This document shows positions 1 through 9,507 of a stretch of DNA of 64,000 nucleotides, one piece after another (position 1 is the stretch's first letter; each line of letters starts with the position of its first letter). The DNA lies in NCBI GenBank assembly GCA_963803265.1, contig CAWDLZ010000011.1, positions 62,001-126,000 of the forward strand, written 5' to 3'. This DNA is from CAIKMD01 sp963803265. Its GTDB lineage: Bacteria; Pseudomonadota; Alphaproteobacteria; ATCC43930; CGMCC-115725. The notes below the pieces were generated by a model. The model had not been told where the DNA came from, did not search any database, and saw only the letters and a program-made list of their open reading frames with translations. Both the position numbers and the translations under genes were made by a program.

Positions 1-265
1 CGGCGAAACCGAGCCAAATATAGGAGACGACCGAGCAGCAAAGGCTCGCGAGCAGCACCGGCCGCCGCCCGAGCCGGTCCGAAACCCGGCCGAGAATCGG
101 CGAGGAAAAGAACTGTGCGAAGGAGTAGCACGCCATCATCGCGGTGACTTCGAAGGGCGTCGCGTGGAAATGAATCGCGTAATAGGGCAGCAGCGGAATG
201 ACCACGCCGAAACCCACGAGATCGATGAAGACAATGAGCAGGAGGACAGCCATGAGGAGGCCCAT
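1..265 (-). CDS. MFS transporter, N-terminal part (runs off window)
   Basis: About 88 residues of an inner-membrane major facilitator superfamily transporter are visible; the rest lies beyond base 1. The first helix is very hydrophobic (MGLLMAVLLLIVF). Loop 2-3 carries the family motif A, GRVSDRLGRRP, which follows the second helix as expected. The order of helices and the motif resemble TetA-type drug efflux proteins, but the substrate cannot be told from this part. The ATG at 265 is the first start before the hydrophobic helix; an in-frame ATG at 253 is an alternative. Confidence 0.8.
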   Translation of the reverse strand, partial: MGLLMAVLLLIVFIDLVGFGVVIPLLPYYAIHFHATPFEVTAMMACYSFAQFFSSPILGRVSDRLGRRPVLLASLCCSVVSYIWLGFA

Positions 266-348
266 AGATAGCGCGGATTCGCCGCGCAAAACAGGGGGTT
301 GGCGAGCTTATCGCGCGATTTTACGGGCTCTTGCCGCGCCCTTGCGCG

Positions 349-2501
349 TCACGCCGCGACGCGTGTTTTCGCGATGAGCTTCAAGATTTCACTGGCCGTC
401 CGCGGAATGTTGGTGCCCGGCCCGTAAATCGCGGCGACGCCCGCCTCTTGGAGAAAGGCATAGTCCTGGGGCGGGATGACGCCGCCGCAGACGACGAGAA
501 TTTCCCCGGCGCCCTGCGCTTTCAGCGCCTTGAGCAGCGCCGGCACCAGGGTCTTGTGGCCGGCCGCCTGGGACGAGACGCCGATGACATGAACGTCGTT
601 CTCGATCGCTTGGCTCGCTGCCTCCTCAGGGGTCTGGAACAATGGGCCGATATCGACGTCGAAGCCCAAATCGGCGAAGGCGGCCGCAATTACCTTCGCA
701 CCGCGGTCATGGCCGTCCTGGCCGAGCTTGACGACGAGCATCCGCGGGCGGCGCCCTTCGTCTCGAGCGAAATCCGCGATTTCTCGAGCGATGCTGGCAT
801 AGCCCTCGTCGCCCTCGTAGCCGCCGCGATAGACCCCCGCGACCGAGCGGCTGATCGCGCGGTGCCGGGTGAAGACGCTCTCGAGCGCGTCGGAGACTTC
901 GCCCACCGTGGCGCGCGCGCGCATCGCGGCAATGGAGAGATCGAGCAGATTGCCCTCGCCCGACCGCGCCGCGTCGGCTAGGGCATCGAGCGTGGCCTTG
1001 ACGAGGCGCGCATCGCGCGCGGCGCGCAAGGCACAGAGACGCGCCACCTGCCGCTCGCGCACCGCGCTATTGTCGATCTCGCGCAGCTCGAAGGCCGCGT
1101 CGGCCGGCGCCTGATATTTGTTGACGCCGACGATCACCTCCTCGCCGCGGTCGATCCGCGCCTGCCGGCGCGCGGCGGCTTCCTCGATCTTGAGCTTGGG
1201 CAGGCCCAACTCGGTCGCCTTGGTCATGCCGCCCAGCGCCTCGACCTCGGCAATGAGCGCGCTTGCCGCCACAGCCAGCGAATGCGTGAGAGCTCTCGAC
1301 GTAATAGCTGCCGCCCAAGGGGTCGACGACATGGGTGAGCCCGGCTTCCTCGGCCAGGATAAGCTGCGTGTTCCGCGCGATCCGCGCCGAGTGGGGCGTT
1401 GGCAGGGCGATCGCCTCGTCGAAGGAATTGGTGTGGAGCGAATTGGTGCCGCCGAGCACCGCCGCCATCGCCTCGACCGCGGTTCGCACGATGTTGTTGT
1501 AGGGATCCTGCTCGGTCAGGCTGACCCCCGAGGTCTGGCAATGCGTCCGGAGCGCAAGCGATGCGGGATTGGCCGGATTGAATTGCTTCATCAACCGCGC
1601 CCAAAGGAAGCGCGCCGCGCGGAGCTTCGCGATCTCCATGAAGAAATTCATGCCGATGCAGAAGAAGAAGCTGAGCCGCGGCGCGAACTCGTCGATCTTG
1701 AGCCCCTTGCCCAGCGCCGCGCGGACATATTCGAGCCCGTCGGCCAGGGTGAAGGCGAGCTCCTGCACCGCCGTCGCCCCCGCCTCCTGCATGTGGTAGC
1801 CCGAGATCGAGATCGAATTGAAGCGCGGCATGTGCCGGGCGGCGTATTCGATGATGTCGGCGACGATCCGCATCGACGGGGCGGGCGGATAGATATAGGT
1901 GTTGCGGACCATGAACTCCTTCAGGATGTCGTTCTGGATCGTGCCCGTGAGCCGGTCGCGCGCGACGCCCTGCTCCTCGCCGGCGACGATGAACGCCGCC
2001 AGCACCGGGAGGACCGCGCCGTTCATGGTCATCGACACGCTCATCTTGTCGAGCGGGATGCCGTCGAACAGGATCTTCATGTCCTCGACGCTGTCGATGG
2101 CGACGCCGGCCTTGCCGACATCGCCGACGACGCGCGGATGGTCGCTGTCATAGCCGCGATGGGTCGCCAGATCGAAGGCGACGGAGAGGCCCATCTGGCC
2201 CTGGCGCAAATTCTCGCGGATAGAATGCGTTCGACTCCTCCGCGGTCGAGAAGCCGGCATATTGGCGCAGCGTCCAGGGTCGGTTCGCATAGAGGGTGGC
2301 GCGCACGCCGCGGGTGTAGGGCGGAAAGCCCGGCAGCGTGCCGGTTGTCTCGAGCCGCTCGATATCCGCCTCGGTGTAAAGCGGCTTGACCGCGATGCCC
2401 TCTTGCGTGTGCCAGATGAGCGCGTCTGTGCTTTTGCCGCCGAGCTCCTTGGCTGCCAGCGCCTGCCAATCGGCGAGAGTTTTCTCGGGAAAATCCGCCA
2501 T
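349..2501 (-). CDS. scpA: Methylmalonyl-CoA mutase, large subunit (two +1 frameshifts)
   Basis: This B12 enzyme interconverts methylmalonyl-CoA and succinyl-CoA in propionate metabolism. The N-terminal catalytic barrel shows TAEESNAFY, DLATHRGYDSDHPRV and SGYHMQEAGATAVQELAF. The C-terminal cobalamin domain shows GQDGHDRGAKVIA (the DxHxxG motif) and GVSSQAAGH. Reading needs two frame changes, near 2219 and near 1294, each explained by one extra base. With both removed the gene is 716 codons, the normal length for the family. The start ATG at 2501 gives MADFPEKTLADWQ, typical of the family. It lies 7 bp after the heme A synthase stop, so the two are probably cotranscribed. The reading could be a pseudogene, but sequence error is likelier. 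Confidence 0.88.
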
Positions 2502-2508
2502 GCGCGGA

Positions 2509-3566
2509 TTATAGCGCACCCCGGCGCAAAGTGTGGCGCGCGACGAGCGCCGCGGTGAGCAACGCGAGCGCGCCCGCCTGATGCGCCACGGCGAGCGGCA
2601 GCGGCACGACGAGCAAGAGGGTCGCGATGCCGAGCGCGGCCTGAAGGCAGGCCAAGAACAGCAGCGCATCGAGGCAGCGTCGTGTTGCCGTTGGCAGCCT
2701 CGCCCGCCTTCCCGCGAGCCACAGCAGCGCCGTAGCCAACACGCTGGTTTCGGCCAGAACGCGATGATCGAACTGCACGCTAGTGAGGTTCTCGAACCAA
2801 TTGAGGTACCAGGGCGAGAGGTGCCAATAATCCGGCGGGACGAAATGCCCTTCCATCAGCGGGAAGGTGTTGTCGAGGTAGCCCGCGCGCGTCCCGGCGA
2901 CGAAAGCTCCGGCGACAAGGGTGGTGAAAACGAGAACCGAGCACGACGCTCGCGCCTTTCCTTAAACGCAGCGCAGCCGAATTTTGCCGCACCCCGGGCG
3001 CCAGCACGTCGAGCGCTACCCATAGCATCGCGAGATAGATGACGACCGCCATCGCGAGATGCGCGGCGAGGCGATACTGGCTGACCTCGATGCGGGTCTC
3101 GAGCCCGCTTTCGACCATGTACCAGCCAAGCACGCCTTGGAGACCGCCGAGCACGAAAAGACCGGCGAGCTTGGCCGTGAGAGGCCGCGCGATTCGCCCG
3201 CGCAGCAGGAAATAGAGAAACGGCAGGGCGAACAAGGCGCCGATGATCCGGCCCAACAGCCGGTGGAGATACTCCCAGAAATAGATGCCCTTGAAATCAG
3301 AGAGGCTCATCTCGGGATGAAGCGCCTGGTATTGCGGGATCGCCCGATAGCGCTGGAAGGCATCGTTCCACTGCGCGTCATTGAGGGGCGGGAGCGCGCC
3401 CGCTACGGGCTGCCATTCGGTGATAGACAGTCCCGATTCGGTGAGCCTCGTCACGCCGCCAATCGAGCACCATGACGAAAATCGCGGCGCAGCACAGGAT
3501 GAGCCACCAGCCGATCGCCCGCTCCGGCGCGGCGGCGCGCGTGGAGCGCGCGAGGGCAATTGTCAT
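2509..3566 (-). CDS. ctaA: Heme A synthase, Cox15/CtaA (two +1 frameshifts)
   Basis: This membrane enzyme oxidises the C8 methyl of heme O to make heme A for aa3-type oxidases. The sequence shows GGVTRLTESGLSITEW after helix 1, the EYLHRLLGR segment with its heme-ligand histidine, and the second-half histidine region QFDHRVLAE and VAHQAGALALL. The reading frame changes near 3464 (between FVMVL and IGGVTRL) and near 2943, each accounted for by one surplus base. With both removed the protein is 351 aa, as expected for alphaproteobacterial Cox15. The start at 3566 gives MTIALARSTRAAAPERAIGWW, a short cytosolic lead into helix 1. Confidence 0.87.
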
Positions 3567-3587
3567 GGCGCGAACGGGCCCCGTGCC

Positions 3588-3992
3588 TCAGGGACGCGCG
3601 AAGCGGGCCCGGGCACCGCGCTCGATCGCCGCCGCCACCAGCCGGTCGAGCCCCAGGCGAAGGCGCAGCAATTCCACCAGGCGACGCGTCTCCTCGCTGA
3701 CCTCGCCGCTGGCCGCCGCGACATCGCAGGCGACCGCGTAGGCGGTCTCGCGTAGCTTTGCCGGCACTGCGGACTTCACCGCCCTCAAGGCCTCCTCGAG
3801 TCCGGCTTCGCGGCCGAGCAGGGCGGCGCAAGCCCGCAAATCCTGGGTCAAGCGCTTCTCGTCATAGCCGACGAAGATCGGAAGATGCTTGACGATGTCG
3901 CCGATCATGCGCAGCTCGGCATCGGCCATCTTGCTGTCGGCGGCCGAGATCATCACCATGATGTAGATCAGCGCGGCTTGGGGATCGATCAT
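3588..3992 (-). CDS. TerB-like (tellurite resistance TerB family) protein
   Basis: A 134-aa soluble, largely helical protein. The pattern IMVMISAADSKMADAELRMIGDIV near the start, with acidic residues placed on a helix, and the repeated segment DVAAASGEVSEETRRLVELL are typical of the TerB/DjlA N-terminal-like fold that binds metal. The molecular role in this family is not established; the link to tellurite is by name only. It lies 21 bp upstream of the heme A synthase gene on the same strand and may be cotranscribed with it. The start at 3992 is the only good ATG. Confidence 0.7.
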   Translation of the reverse strand: MIDPQAALIYIMVMISAADSKMADAELRMIGDIVKHLPIFVGYDEKRLTQDLRACAALLGREAGLEEALRAVKSAVPAKLRETAYAVACDVAAASGEVSEETRRLVELLRLRLGLDRLVAAAIERGARARFARP

Positions 3993-4085
3993 CCTGCGGC
4001 CTTTTTTTGGGCGGGAATTTACGAGAGTGCCAACACTTCGCCGCCACCTGTCAAGCGGCGGCGCGGTCCGCTACATTCCGCCCTC

Positions 4086-4568
4086 GTGAGAAGAGCCAAG
4101 CCAATCCTGCTATTGCTCGCGGCGCTGCTTGCGGGGTGCGGCACCCTTCTTTATTCGGCCGCCGGAGAGCGCGATGCCGCGCGACGGTCCGACGCGGTCT
4201 TCGCCGAGTGCGAGGCACAACGCGCGAGCGGCAAGCTGCCCAGCTATCAGCTTGTCGTCACCTGCGCCAAGCCCAAAGTGCTCCAGTTCTATGGCGAGGA
4301 CGGCTACCCCTTCATGGACCTGGTGAATTTCGACCTCGATGCCCGTATGGCGGGTGCCGCGCGAATCGATCACGGCCTCGCCACCAAGGCCGATGTCGAT
4401 CGCGACCTCGCCGAACTCGCTCGCCGCATCGCCGACGAGGAGCAGCGCCGGATCGTCGAGGCCACGCCCTTCGGCGCCAGCGCCCCGCCGATATCCCTCG
4501 ACCAGTTGCTGGTCGGGCTCGACACGCTCAAACCCCTGCCGCCGACGCGCGGCCCCGTGCCGGACTGA
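4086..4568 (+). CDS. Putative small lipoprotein
   Basis: The GTG at 4086 opens a 160-aa protein with a lipoprotein signal: VRRAKPILLLLAALLAGCG, in which LAGC is the lipobox and Cys is near residue 18. The rest is predicted to be periplasmic, with charged, helical segments and a proline-rich tail (LPPTRGPVPD). Two further cysteines (ECEAQ and VTCAKP) could pair. I do not recognise the family. The frame stays open upstream to 3885, but that stretch overlaps the TerB start region and lacks a signal, so the GTG is preferred. It converges on the helicase gene, whose stop is 10 bp away. Confidence 0.65.
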   Translation: MRRAKPILLLLAALLAGCGTLLYSAAGERDAARRSDAVFAECEAQRASGKLPSYQLVVTCAKPKVLQFYGEDGYPFMDLVNFDLDARMAGAARIDHGLATKADVDRDLAELARRIADEEQRRIVEATPFGASAPPISLDQLLVGLDTLKPLPPTRGPVPD

Positions 4569-4578
4569 CGCCGAGGCC

Positions 4579-7317
4579 TCACCCCCGCTTGAGGAATTGG
4601 GCGGTGCGCGCGACCGCTTCCTTGAGGCCGATGCGCTCGACTGCGACACCCTCGGGGAAGGCGCCAAGGAGGCGCGACGGCATCGCCCGGTCGAGCAGCA
4701 CGAAAACGCCGGCGTCGTCGGCGCGCCGTACCAGCCGGCCGAAGGCCTGGCGTAGGCGGAGCCGCGTCAGACTGTCGTCGAAAGCGGAACCGCCGAACCG
4801 CGCGCGCCGTGCCTTGTGCAGGATGTCGGGGCGCGGCCATGGCACGCGATCGAACACGATGAGGCGCAAAGACCGCCCCGGCACGTCGATCCCGTCGCGC
4901 AACGCGTCGGTACCGAGCAGGCAGGCATCCTCCTCGGCGCGGAAGATGTCGACGAGCGTCGCCGCGTCCATCGCATCGACATGCTGCGCCAGCAGCGTCA
5001 GCCCGGCATCGGCGAGGGGCGCTGCGATCCGCTGATGGACCGCCCGGAGGCGCGCGATCGCGGTAAAGAGGCCGAGCGCGCCGCCCCCCGCCGCCTCGAA
5101 GAGCGCGCGGTAAGCGCCCGCGACCTGGGCCGCATCCTCGCGCCGCACATCGGTGACGACGAAAACCCTGGTCTGCGCCCGGTAGTCGAAGGGCGACGGC
5201 ACACGCGCGCGGAGCGGCTTTTCGGCGAGGTAGGCGGCACCGGTGCGCGCCTCGGCCACCTCCCAATCGCTGAGAGCGTCGCCGCTGCCGTCGGTGAGCG
5301 TCGCCGAGGTGATCAGGATGCCGTGCGCCGGCTTCGCCACCTGCTCGGCAAAAGCGCGCATCGGATCGACCCAGTGGCGATGCATGCCGACATCGAGCTC
5401 GATGCCGTCGCCGCCCTTCTCGATCGCCAGCCAATCGACGAAATCGGGCGATTCCTCGACTGAAATTGCACCCAGCATGCGGCGCCAGCCGCCGATCTCG
5501 ACCCTGCCGCGCCGAGCAAGCCCGCGCAGCGCGGCTTCGATGCGCACGCGCAGACCAGAATCGAGCTCCGCTGCCTCTTCTTCGAGACGCCGGGCGAGAC
5601 GCCCCGCCAGCTTACCCAGCGGCGCCTCGATCTCACCGAGCCGGGCCGACAGCGCGTGCGCCGCCTCCGGCAGGGCATCGATCGATGGCCGAAACTCGGT
5701 CTCTAAGCTGTAGCCGGGAGCGCGGCTCTTCGCCCGTGCGAGCACCTGCTGGCGCGCCAAGGCGAGAAACGCGTCGAAGGCGCCATGGGGCGCGCCGTCA
5801 TGGAGACGCTTGGCCCAGCCTTCTCCCGGTAGCACCTGGGCGGCGGCGAGCGCCTCGCCGAGCGCCGCCTCGGCGGCGGCGTCGGCCGCGACGAGCTCTT
5901 CCAGGCGCCGCCGCAAGCCGCTGCCGCGCCCGCGTCCGCGCTGCTCGGGACCGAGCAGCCAGCGCCGCAATTCAGCGCCTTCGCGGCCCGACAGCGCCAA
6001 GGAAAACGCGCTATCGGCGGCGTCGAAGAGATGATGGCCTTCGTCGAAGACGTAGCGTGTCGGCCGATTGTCATCGTCGAGCCCGCCGAGCGCCGCCTGG
6101 ATCATCACCAGCGCATGGTTGGCAACGACGATGCGCGCGCGCCGGGCGCGCCGCACGCTTTTCTCGATGTAGCAGCGATGGTAATGCGGGCAGGCCGAAT
6201 GGATGCATTCGCCGCGCCGGTCGGCGAGCGCCAAGGTTTGCGCGCGGCCCACCAATTCGGGCAACCAGCCGGGAAGATCGCCGCCCACCATGTCGCCGTC
6301 GCGCGTCGCGCCGATCCAGCGCGCTAGGAGCCCGAGCACCACCCCGTCGTGGGGGCGCATCGGCAGACCCGCGACATTGTCCTCGTAGTTGAGCAGGCAA
6401 AGATAATTCTCGCGCCCCTTGCGCATCACAACGCGGCGGGTCTTTTCCGCCGGGTCGGGGTACAGCCGGTCGAGCTCGGAGGCGATCTGATGCTGGAGGT
6501 TGCGCGTGAAGGTCGAAATCCATACCGCACCTTCGTTCTTTTCGGCCCACAGGCTGGCCGGCGCGATATAGCCGAGCGTCTTGCCGACGCCGGTGCCGGC
6601 TTCCGCCAGAACAACGCGCGGAGCGTCTGGCCGGTCGCGCGGGCGAAAGGCGGCGCTCACCGCCGCGGCGTAATCCGATTGTTGCGGGCGAGGCTCGGCG
6701 CCGTCGCCCAGGATTTCGGCGAGCCGACGGCGCGCTTCGTCCTCCTCGACGGGGATGTTGCCAGCCGGCGGCTCGGGCGCGTATTCCGACCATTCCGCGA
6801 GTTTGCGCCATTGCGCCAGCCCTGAAGGGGATTGGTTGGTCGTTCCGGAGCCGAGCGCGGCAGCGACCGCGCCGGCCCAACCCCAGCCACCTTTGGCCAT
6901 GGCGAGCGCGATCGCTGCTGCGTCGCCATCGCCCGAACGCGATAACTCGGCCAATAAGAACGCTGCGGCCGCGACCAGGGTTTGCGCTTCGCCAGCGAGC
7001 CCCTGCGGCGCAGGCAAGCCGAGCACGGCCGCCAAGCCGCGCGGCGTCGGCACGCAGAACCGAGCCGGCCGGACGAAAGCATAAAGCTCCAACAGATCGA
7101 ACGCGGGAAAGCCGGCGAGGCCGAGCCGGCGCGCGGTCGCGCGCGCATGGCACAGCAAAGGTGCCTCGCCCGTGGCGCGCCGTGCGGCTTCCGGATGCGA
7201 GACGATTTCGACCTCGCCATCCACCGTGAGCCAAGCCGCGTCACCGGGGCCGGCGACGAGCGCCGGCGCGGCGGGCAAAACGACCTGGTCGCCCCTCGTC
7301 GTCCGAGCGGATGGCAT
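4579..7317 (-). CDS. DinG/YoaA-type ATP-dependent DNA helicase (XPD-like)
   Basis: A 912-aa superfamily 2 helicase that should unwind DNA 5'-3' in repair or R-loop removal. Walker A is EAGTGVGKT. The DEAH-box equivalent is FDEGHHLF. Between them four cysteines (YLCLL, ECIHSAC, HRCYIE) are spaced as for the XPD/DinG iron-sulfur cluster. The C-terminal motif VI region reads LRQAFGRLVRR. A roughly 200-residue N-terminal region precedes the helicase core and has no motif I can name. The start at 7317 (MPSARTTRGDQ) is preferred to the open frame up to 7467 because the latter would run into the divergent pyrD gene. The protein is intact, without the frameshifts seen in its neighbours. Confidence 0.88.
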   Translation of the reverse strand: MPSARTTRGDQVVLPAAPALVAGPGDAAWLTVDGEVEIVSHPEAARRATGEAPLLCHARATARRLGLAGFPAFDLLELYAFVRPARFCVPTPRGLAAVLGLPAPQGLAGEAQTLVAAAAFLLAELSRSGDGDAAAIALAMAKGGWGWAGAVAAALGSGTTNQSPSGLAQWRKLAEWSEYAPEPPAGNIPVEEDEARRRLAEILGDGAEPRPQQSDYAAAVSAAFRPRDRPDAPRVVLAEAGTGVGKTLGYIAPASLWAEKNEGAVWISTFTRNLQHQIASELDRLYPDPAEKTRRVVMRKGRENYLCLLNYEDNVAGLPMRPHDGVVLGLLARWIGATRDGDMVGGDLPGWLPELVGRAQTLALADRRGECIHSACPHYHRCYIEKSVRRARRARIVVANHALVMIQAALGGLDDDNRPTRYVFDEGHHLFDAADSAFSLALSGREGAELRRWLLGPEQRGRGRGSGLRRRLEELVAADAAAEAALGEALAAAQVLPGEGWAKRLHDGAPHGAFDAFLALARQQVLARAKSRAPGYSLETEFRPSIDALPEAAHALSARLGEIEAPLGKLAGRLARRLEEEAAELDSGLRVRIEAALRGLARRGRVEIGGWRRMLGAISVEESPDFVDWLAIEKGGDGIELDVGMHRHWVDPMRAFAEQVAKPAHGILITSATLTDGSGDALSDWEVAEARTGAAYLAEKPLRARVPSPFDYRAQTRVFVVTDVRREDAAQVAGAYRALFEAAGGGALGLFTAIARLRAVHQRIAAPLADAGLTLLAQHVDAMDAATLVDIFRAEEDACLLGTDALRDGIDVPGRSLRLIVFDRVPWPRPDILHKARRARFGGSAFDDSLTRLRLRQAFGRLVRRADDAGVFVLLDRAMPSRLLGAFPEGVAVERIGLKEAVARTAQFLKRG

Positions 7318-7404
7318 GGCGTGCACCCGCTTCGATATAGCGGCTTTGGGTTCCCTTGTCGCGACCCCTTGTCCGAGACGCGGCGGCTGCGGTAGCGTGA
7401 TCGG

Positions 7405-8493
7405 ATGTTCAAGCTTTTCGATCTCTCCCTGCCGCTTGCCCGCTTGCTGCCCCCCGAGGCGGCGCATCGGATGACGGTCCGAGCGCTGGCTGCGGGACTC
7501 GCACCTCGCCAGCGCGAGAGCGACCCGCCGAGCCTTGCCGTCAAGCTGTGGCGGCGCAGCCTACCCAATCCTGTCGGACTGGCGGCCGGTTTCGATAAGG
7601 ATGCCGAAGTGCCCGATGCCTTGCTTGGCCTCGGCTTCGGCTTCGTCGAGGTCGGCACGATCACGCCGCTGCCGCAAAAGGGCAACCCGAAGCCACGGGT
7701 GTTCCGGCTGGCCGAAGATCGCGCCGTCATCAACCGTCTCGGATTCAACAGCGCGGGGCTGGTGGCGGCATCGCGCCGGCTCGCCCAAAGGGGCGGGCGC
7801 GGTGGCATGGTCGGCGCCAATATCGGCAAGAACCGCGACAGCCACGACGACATCGGCGATTACGTCGAGGGCGTGCGCGTGCTCGCGCCGCTGGTCGACT
7901 ACCTCGCCGTCAATGTCTCTTCGCCCAATACGCCGGGCTTGCGCGACCTCCAGCGCAGAAGCGCCGTGACCCGCCTGATCGCGCGCCTCATTGAGGCGCG
8001 GGCCGCCGCGATGCCGCGCGATCCGCCACCGCTATTGTTGAAGATCGCGCCCGACCTGACGGCGGAGGAGCGCGCCGACCTGGCCGAGGCGGCGCTCGCC
8101 TCGGGGCTGGATGGCCTCATTGTCGCCAACACCACGGTAGCGCGGCCCGCGAGCCTCATGAGCCGCTTCGCGCACGAGCCGGGCGGCTTGAGCGGAGCGC
8201 CGCTGTTCGCACCTTCGACCGCGCTCTTGGCCGAGATCTACCGGCTGACCAGCGGCAAGCTGCCGATCATCGGCGTCGGCGGCATCGCCTCGGGCGCCGA
8301 CGCCTATCGTAAGATACGCGCGGGGGCGAGCCTCGTCCAACTCTACACCGCGCTCATCTATGACGGGCCGGGCCTCGTTCAGCGCATCAAGCGCGAGCTT
8401 GCCGCGCTATTGGCGCGCGACGGCTTTACCTCGATCACCGCGGCGGTCGGCGCCGACGCGCATTTGCCGTCGACGACGCCGCATGGCCTGTGA
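7405..8493 (+). CDS. pyrD: Dihydroorotate dehydrogenase (quinone), class 2
   Basis: Catalyses the fourth step of pyrimidine synthesis, passing electrons from dihydroorotate through FMN to membrane quinone. The 362-aa protein begins with the class 2 membrane-associating helix (MFKLFDLSLPLARLLPPEAAH). Then come GLAAGFDKDAEV, VEVGTITPLPQ, INRLGFNSAG, the active-site NVSSPNTPGL with its catalytic Ser, and the FMN phosphate motif IGVGGI. It is transcribed divergently from the DinG-type helicase and overlaps the start of the HAD gene by 11 bp, indicating translational coupling. Confidence 0.96.
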   Translation: MFKLFDLSLPLARLLPPEAAHRMTVRALAAGLAPRQRESDPPSLAVKLWRRSLPNPVGLAAGFDKDAEVPDALLGLGFGFVEVGTITPLPQKGNPKPRVFRLAEDRAVINRLGFNSAGLVAASRRLAQRGGRGGMVGANIGKNRDSHDDIGDYVEGVRVLAPLVDYLAVNVSSPNTPGLRDLQRRSAVTRLIARLIEARAAAMPRDPPPLLLKIAPDLTAEERADLAEAALASGLDGLIVANTTVARPASLMSRFAHEPGGLSGAPLFAPSTALLAEIYRLTSGKLPIIGVGGIASGADAYRKIRAGASLVQLYTALIYDGPGLVQRIKRELAALLARDGFTSITAAVGADAHLPSTTPHGL

Positions 8494-9362
8494 CATCCGG
8501 CTGCTCCGCGGCCTTGGCGAAGTGGCCGATCGCTATGACGGCTTCATCCTCGATGTGTGGGGCGTGCCTCCATGACGGCGTGAAGCCGTTTGCGGGCGTC
8601 ATCGATGCGCTCCACCGCCTCCAGGCCGCCGGCAAGCGCACCGTCGTCTTGTCGAACGCGCCGCGCCGCGCCGGCCCGGTGGCGGAGCGCCTAGCCGCGA
8701 TCGGCATTCCCGCCGGCCTCTATGATCACATCCACACTTCGGGCGAGGAAACCTGGCAGCACTTGAAGCGGCGCGACGATCCGTTTCACGCCGCGCTGGG
8801 GCGAAGCTGCTATTTGATCGCGCCGCCCCGCGACGACTCCGTCCTCGACGGGCTCGACCTCACGCGGGTCGAGGACATGGCGGCGGCGGAATTCGTCTTC
8901 AACACCGGCCCTTGGGGCTGGGACGAGGACGTGGCCCGCTATGAGGAAATGCTCGGCCACGCGCGGCGGCGCAATCTGCCGATGGTGTGCGCCAATCCCG
9001 ATCTCGTCGTCCATCACCAGGGCCGGCGCGCGATCTGCGCCGGCGCGATCGCGCAACGCTACGAGGCGATGGGGGGCACCGTGCGCTGGCACGGCAAGCC
9101 CTTCGCCGCGATCTACGATACCGCCCTCGGCCTTCTCGGCATCGCCGACCGGCGGCGCATTCTCGCGCTCGGCGACAGCCTGCGCACCGACATCGCCGGC
9201 GCTAATGGCGTGGGGCTGGACAGCGTGGTGATCGCTTCGGGCATTCACCACCACGAATTCGGCGCGCCCGCCGGCGCGCTTCCCAGTGAAGCGGCGCTCG
9301 CCACGGCGGTCGCCGCCGCCGGCATCGCGCCCAAGGCGGCCATGGCGGCGTTGCGCTGGTAG
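8483..9362 (+). CDS. HAD-superfamily class IIA hydrolase, TIGR01459-like (+1 frameshift)
   Basis: A phosphatase-like protein of the NagD/class IIA group. It starts inside pyrD (ATG 8483: MACDIRLLRG). The first motif is DVWGV-LHDG, and the one-base frame change near 8572 falls exactly inside it. Later motifs are VVLSNAPRR (motif II) and LALGDSLRTDIAGANGVG (motifs III/IV). Removing one C gives 292 aa, normal for the family. The substrate is unknown. Read strictly, the first frame ends at 8575 right after motif I. Confidence 0.82.
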
Positions 9363-9507
9363 TTCATGCTCCGGCGGTGGCGGGACATTTTGCGACCGCA
9401 TCGGGGCCGAATGACTAACCGCTTGACCTCGTTGGCCGAGGCGATAGCCTTCTGAGACGAGAGATCGCGCGACGCCGACCACCAACGGAAAAAGATGGCC
9501 CATTGAA

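Noticed and set aside
349..981. Long open frames on the strand opposite methylmalonyl-CoA mutase and many other genes
   Set aside because: High-GC antisense shadows: no family motifs, and they overlap clear genes throughout.
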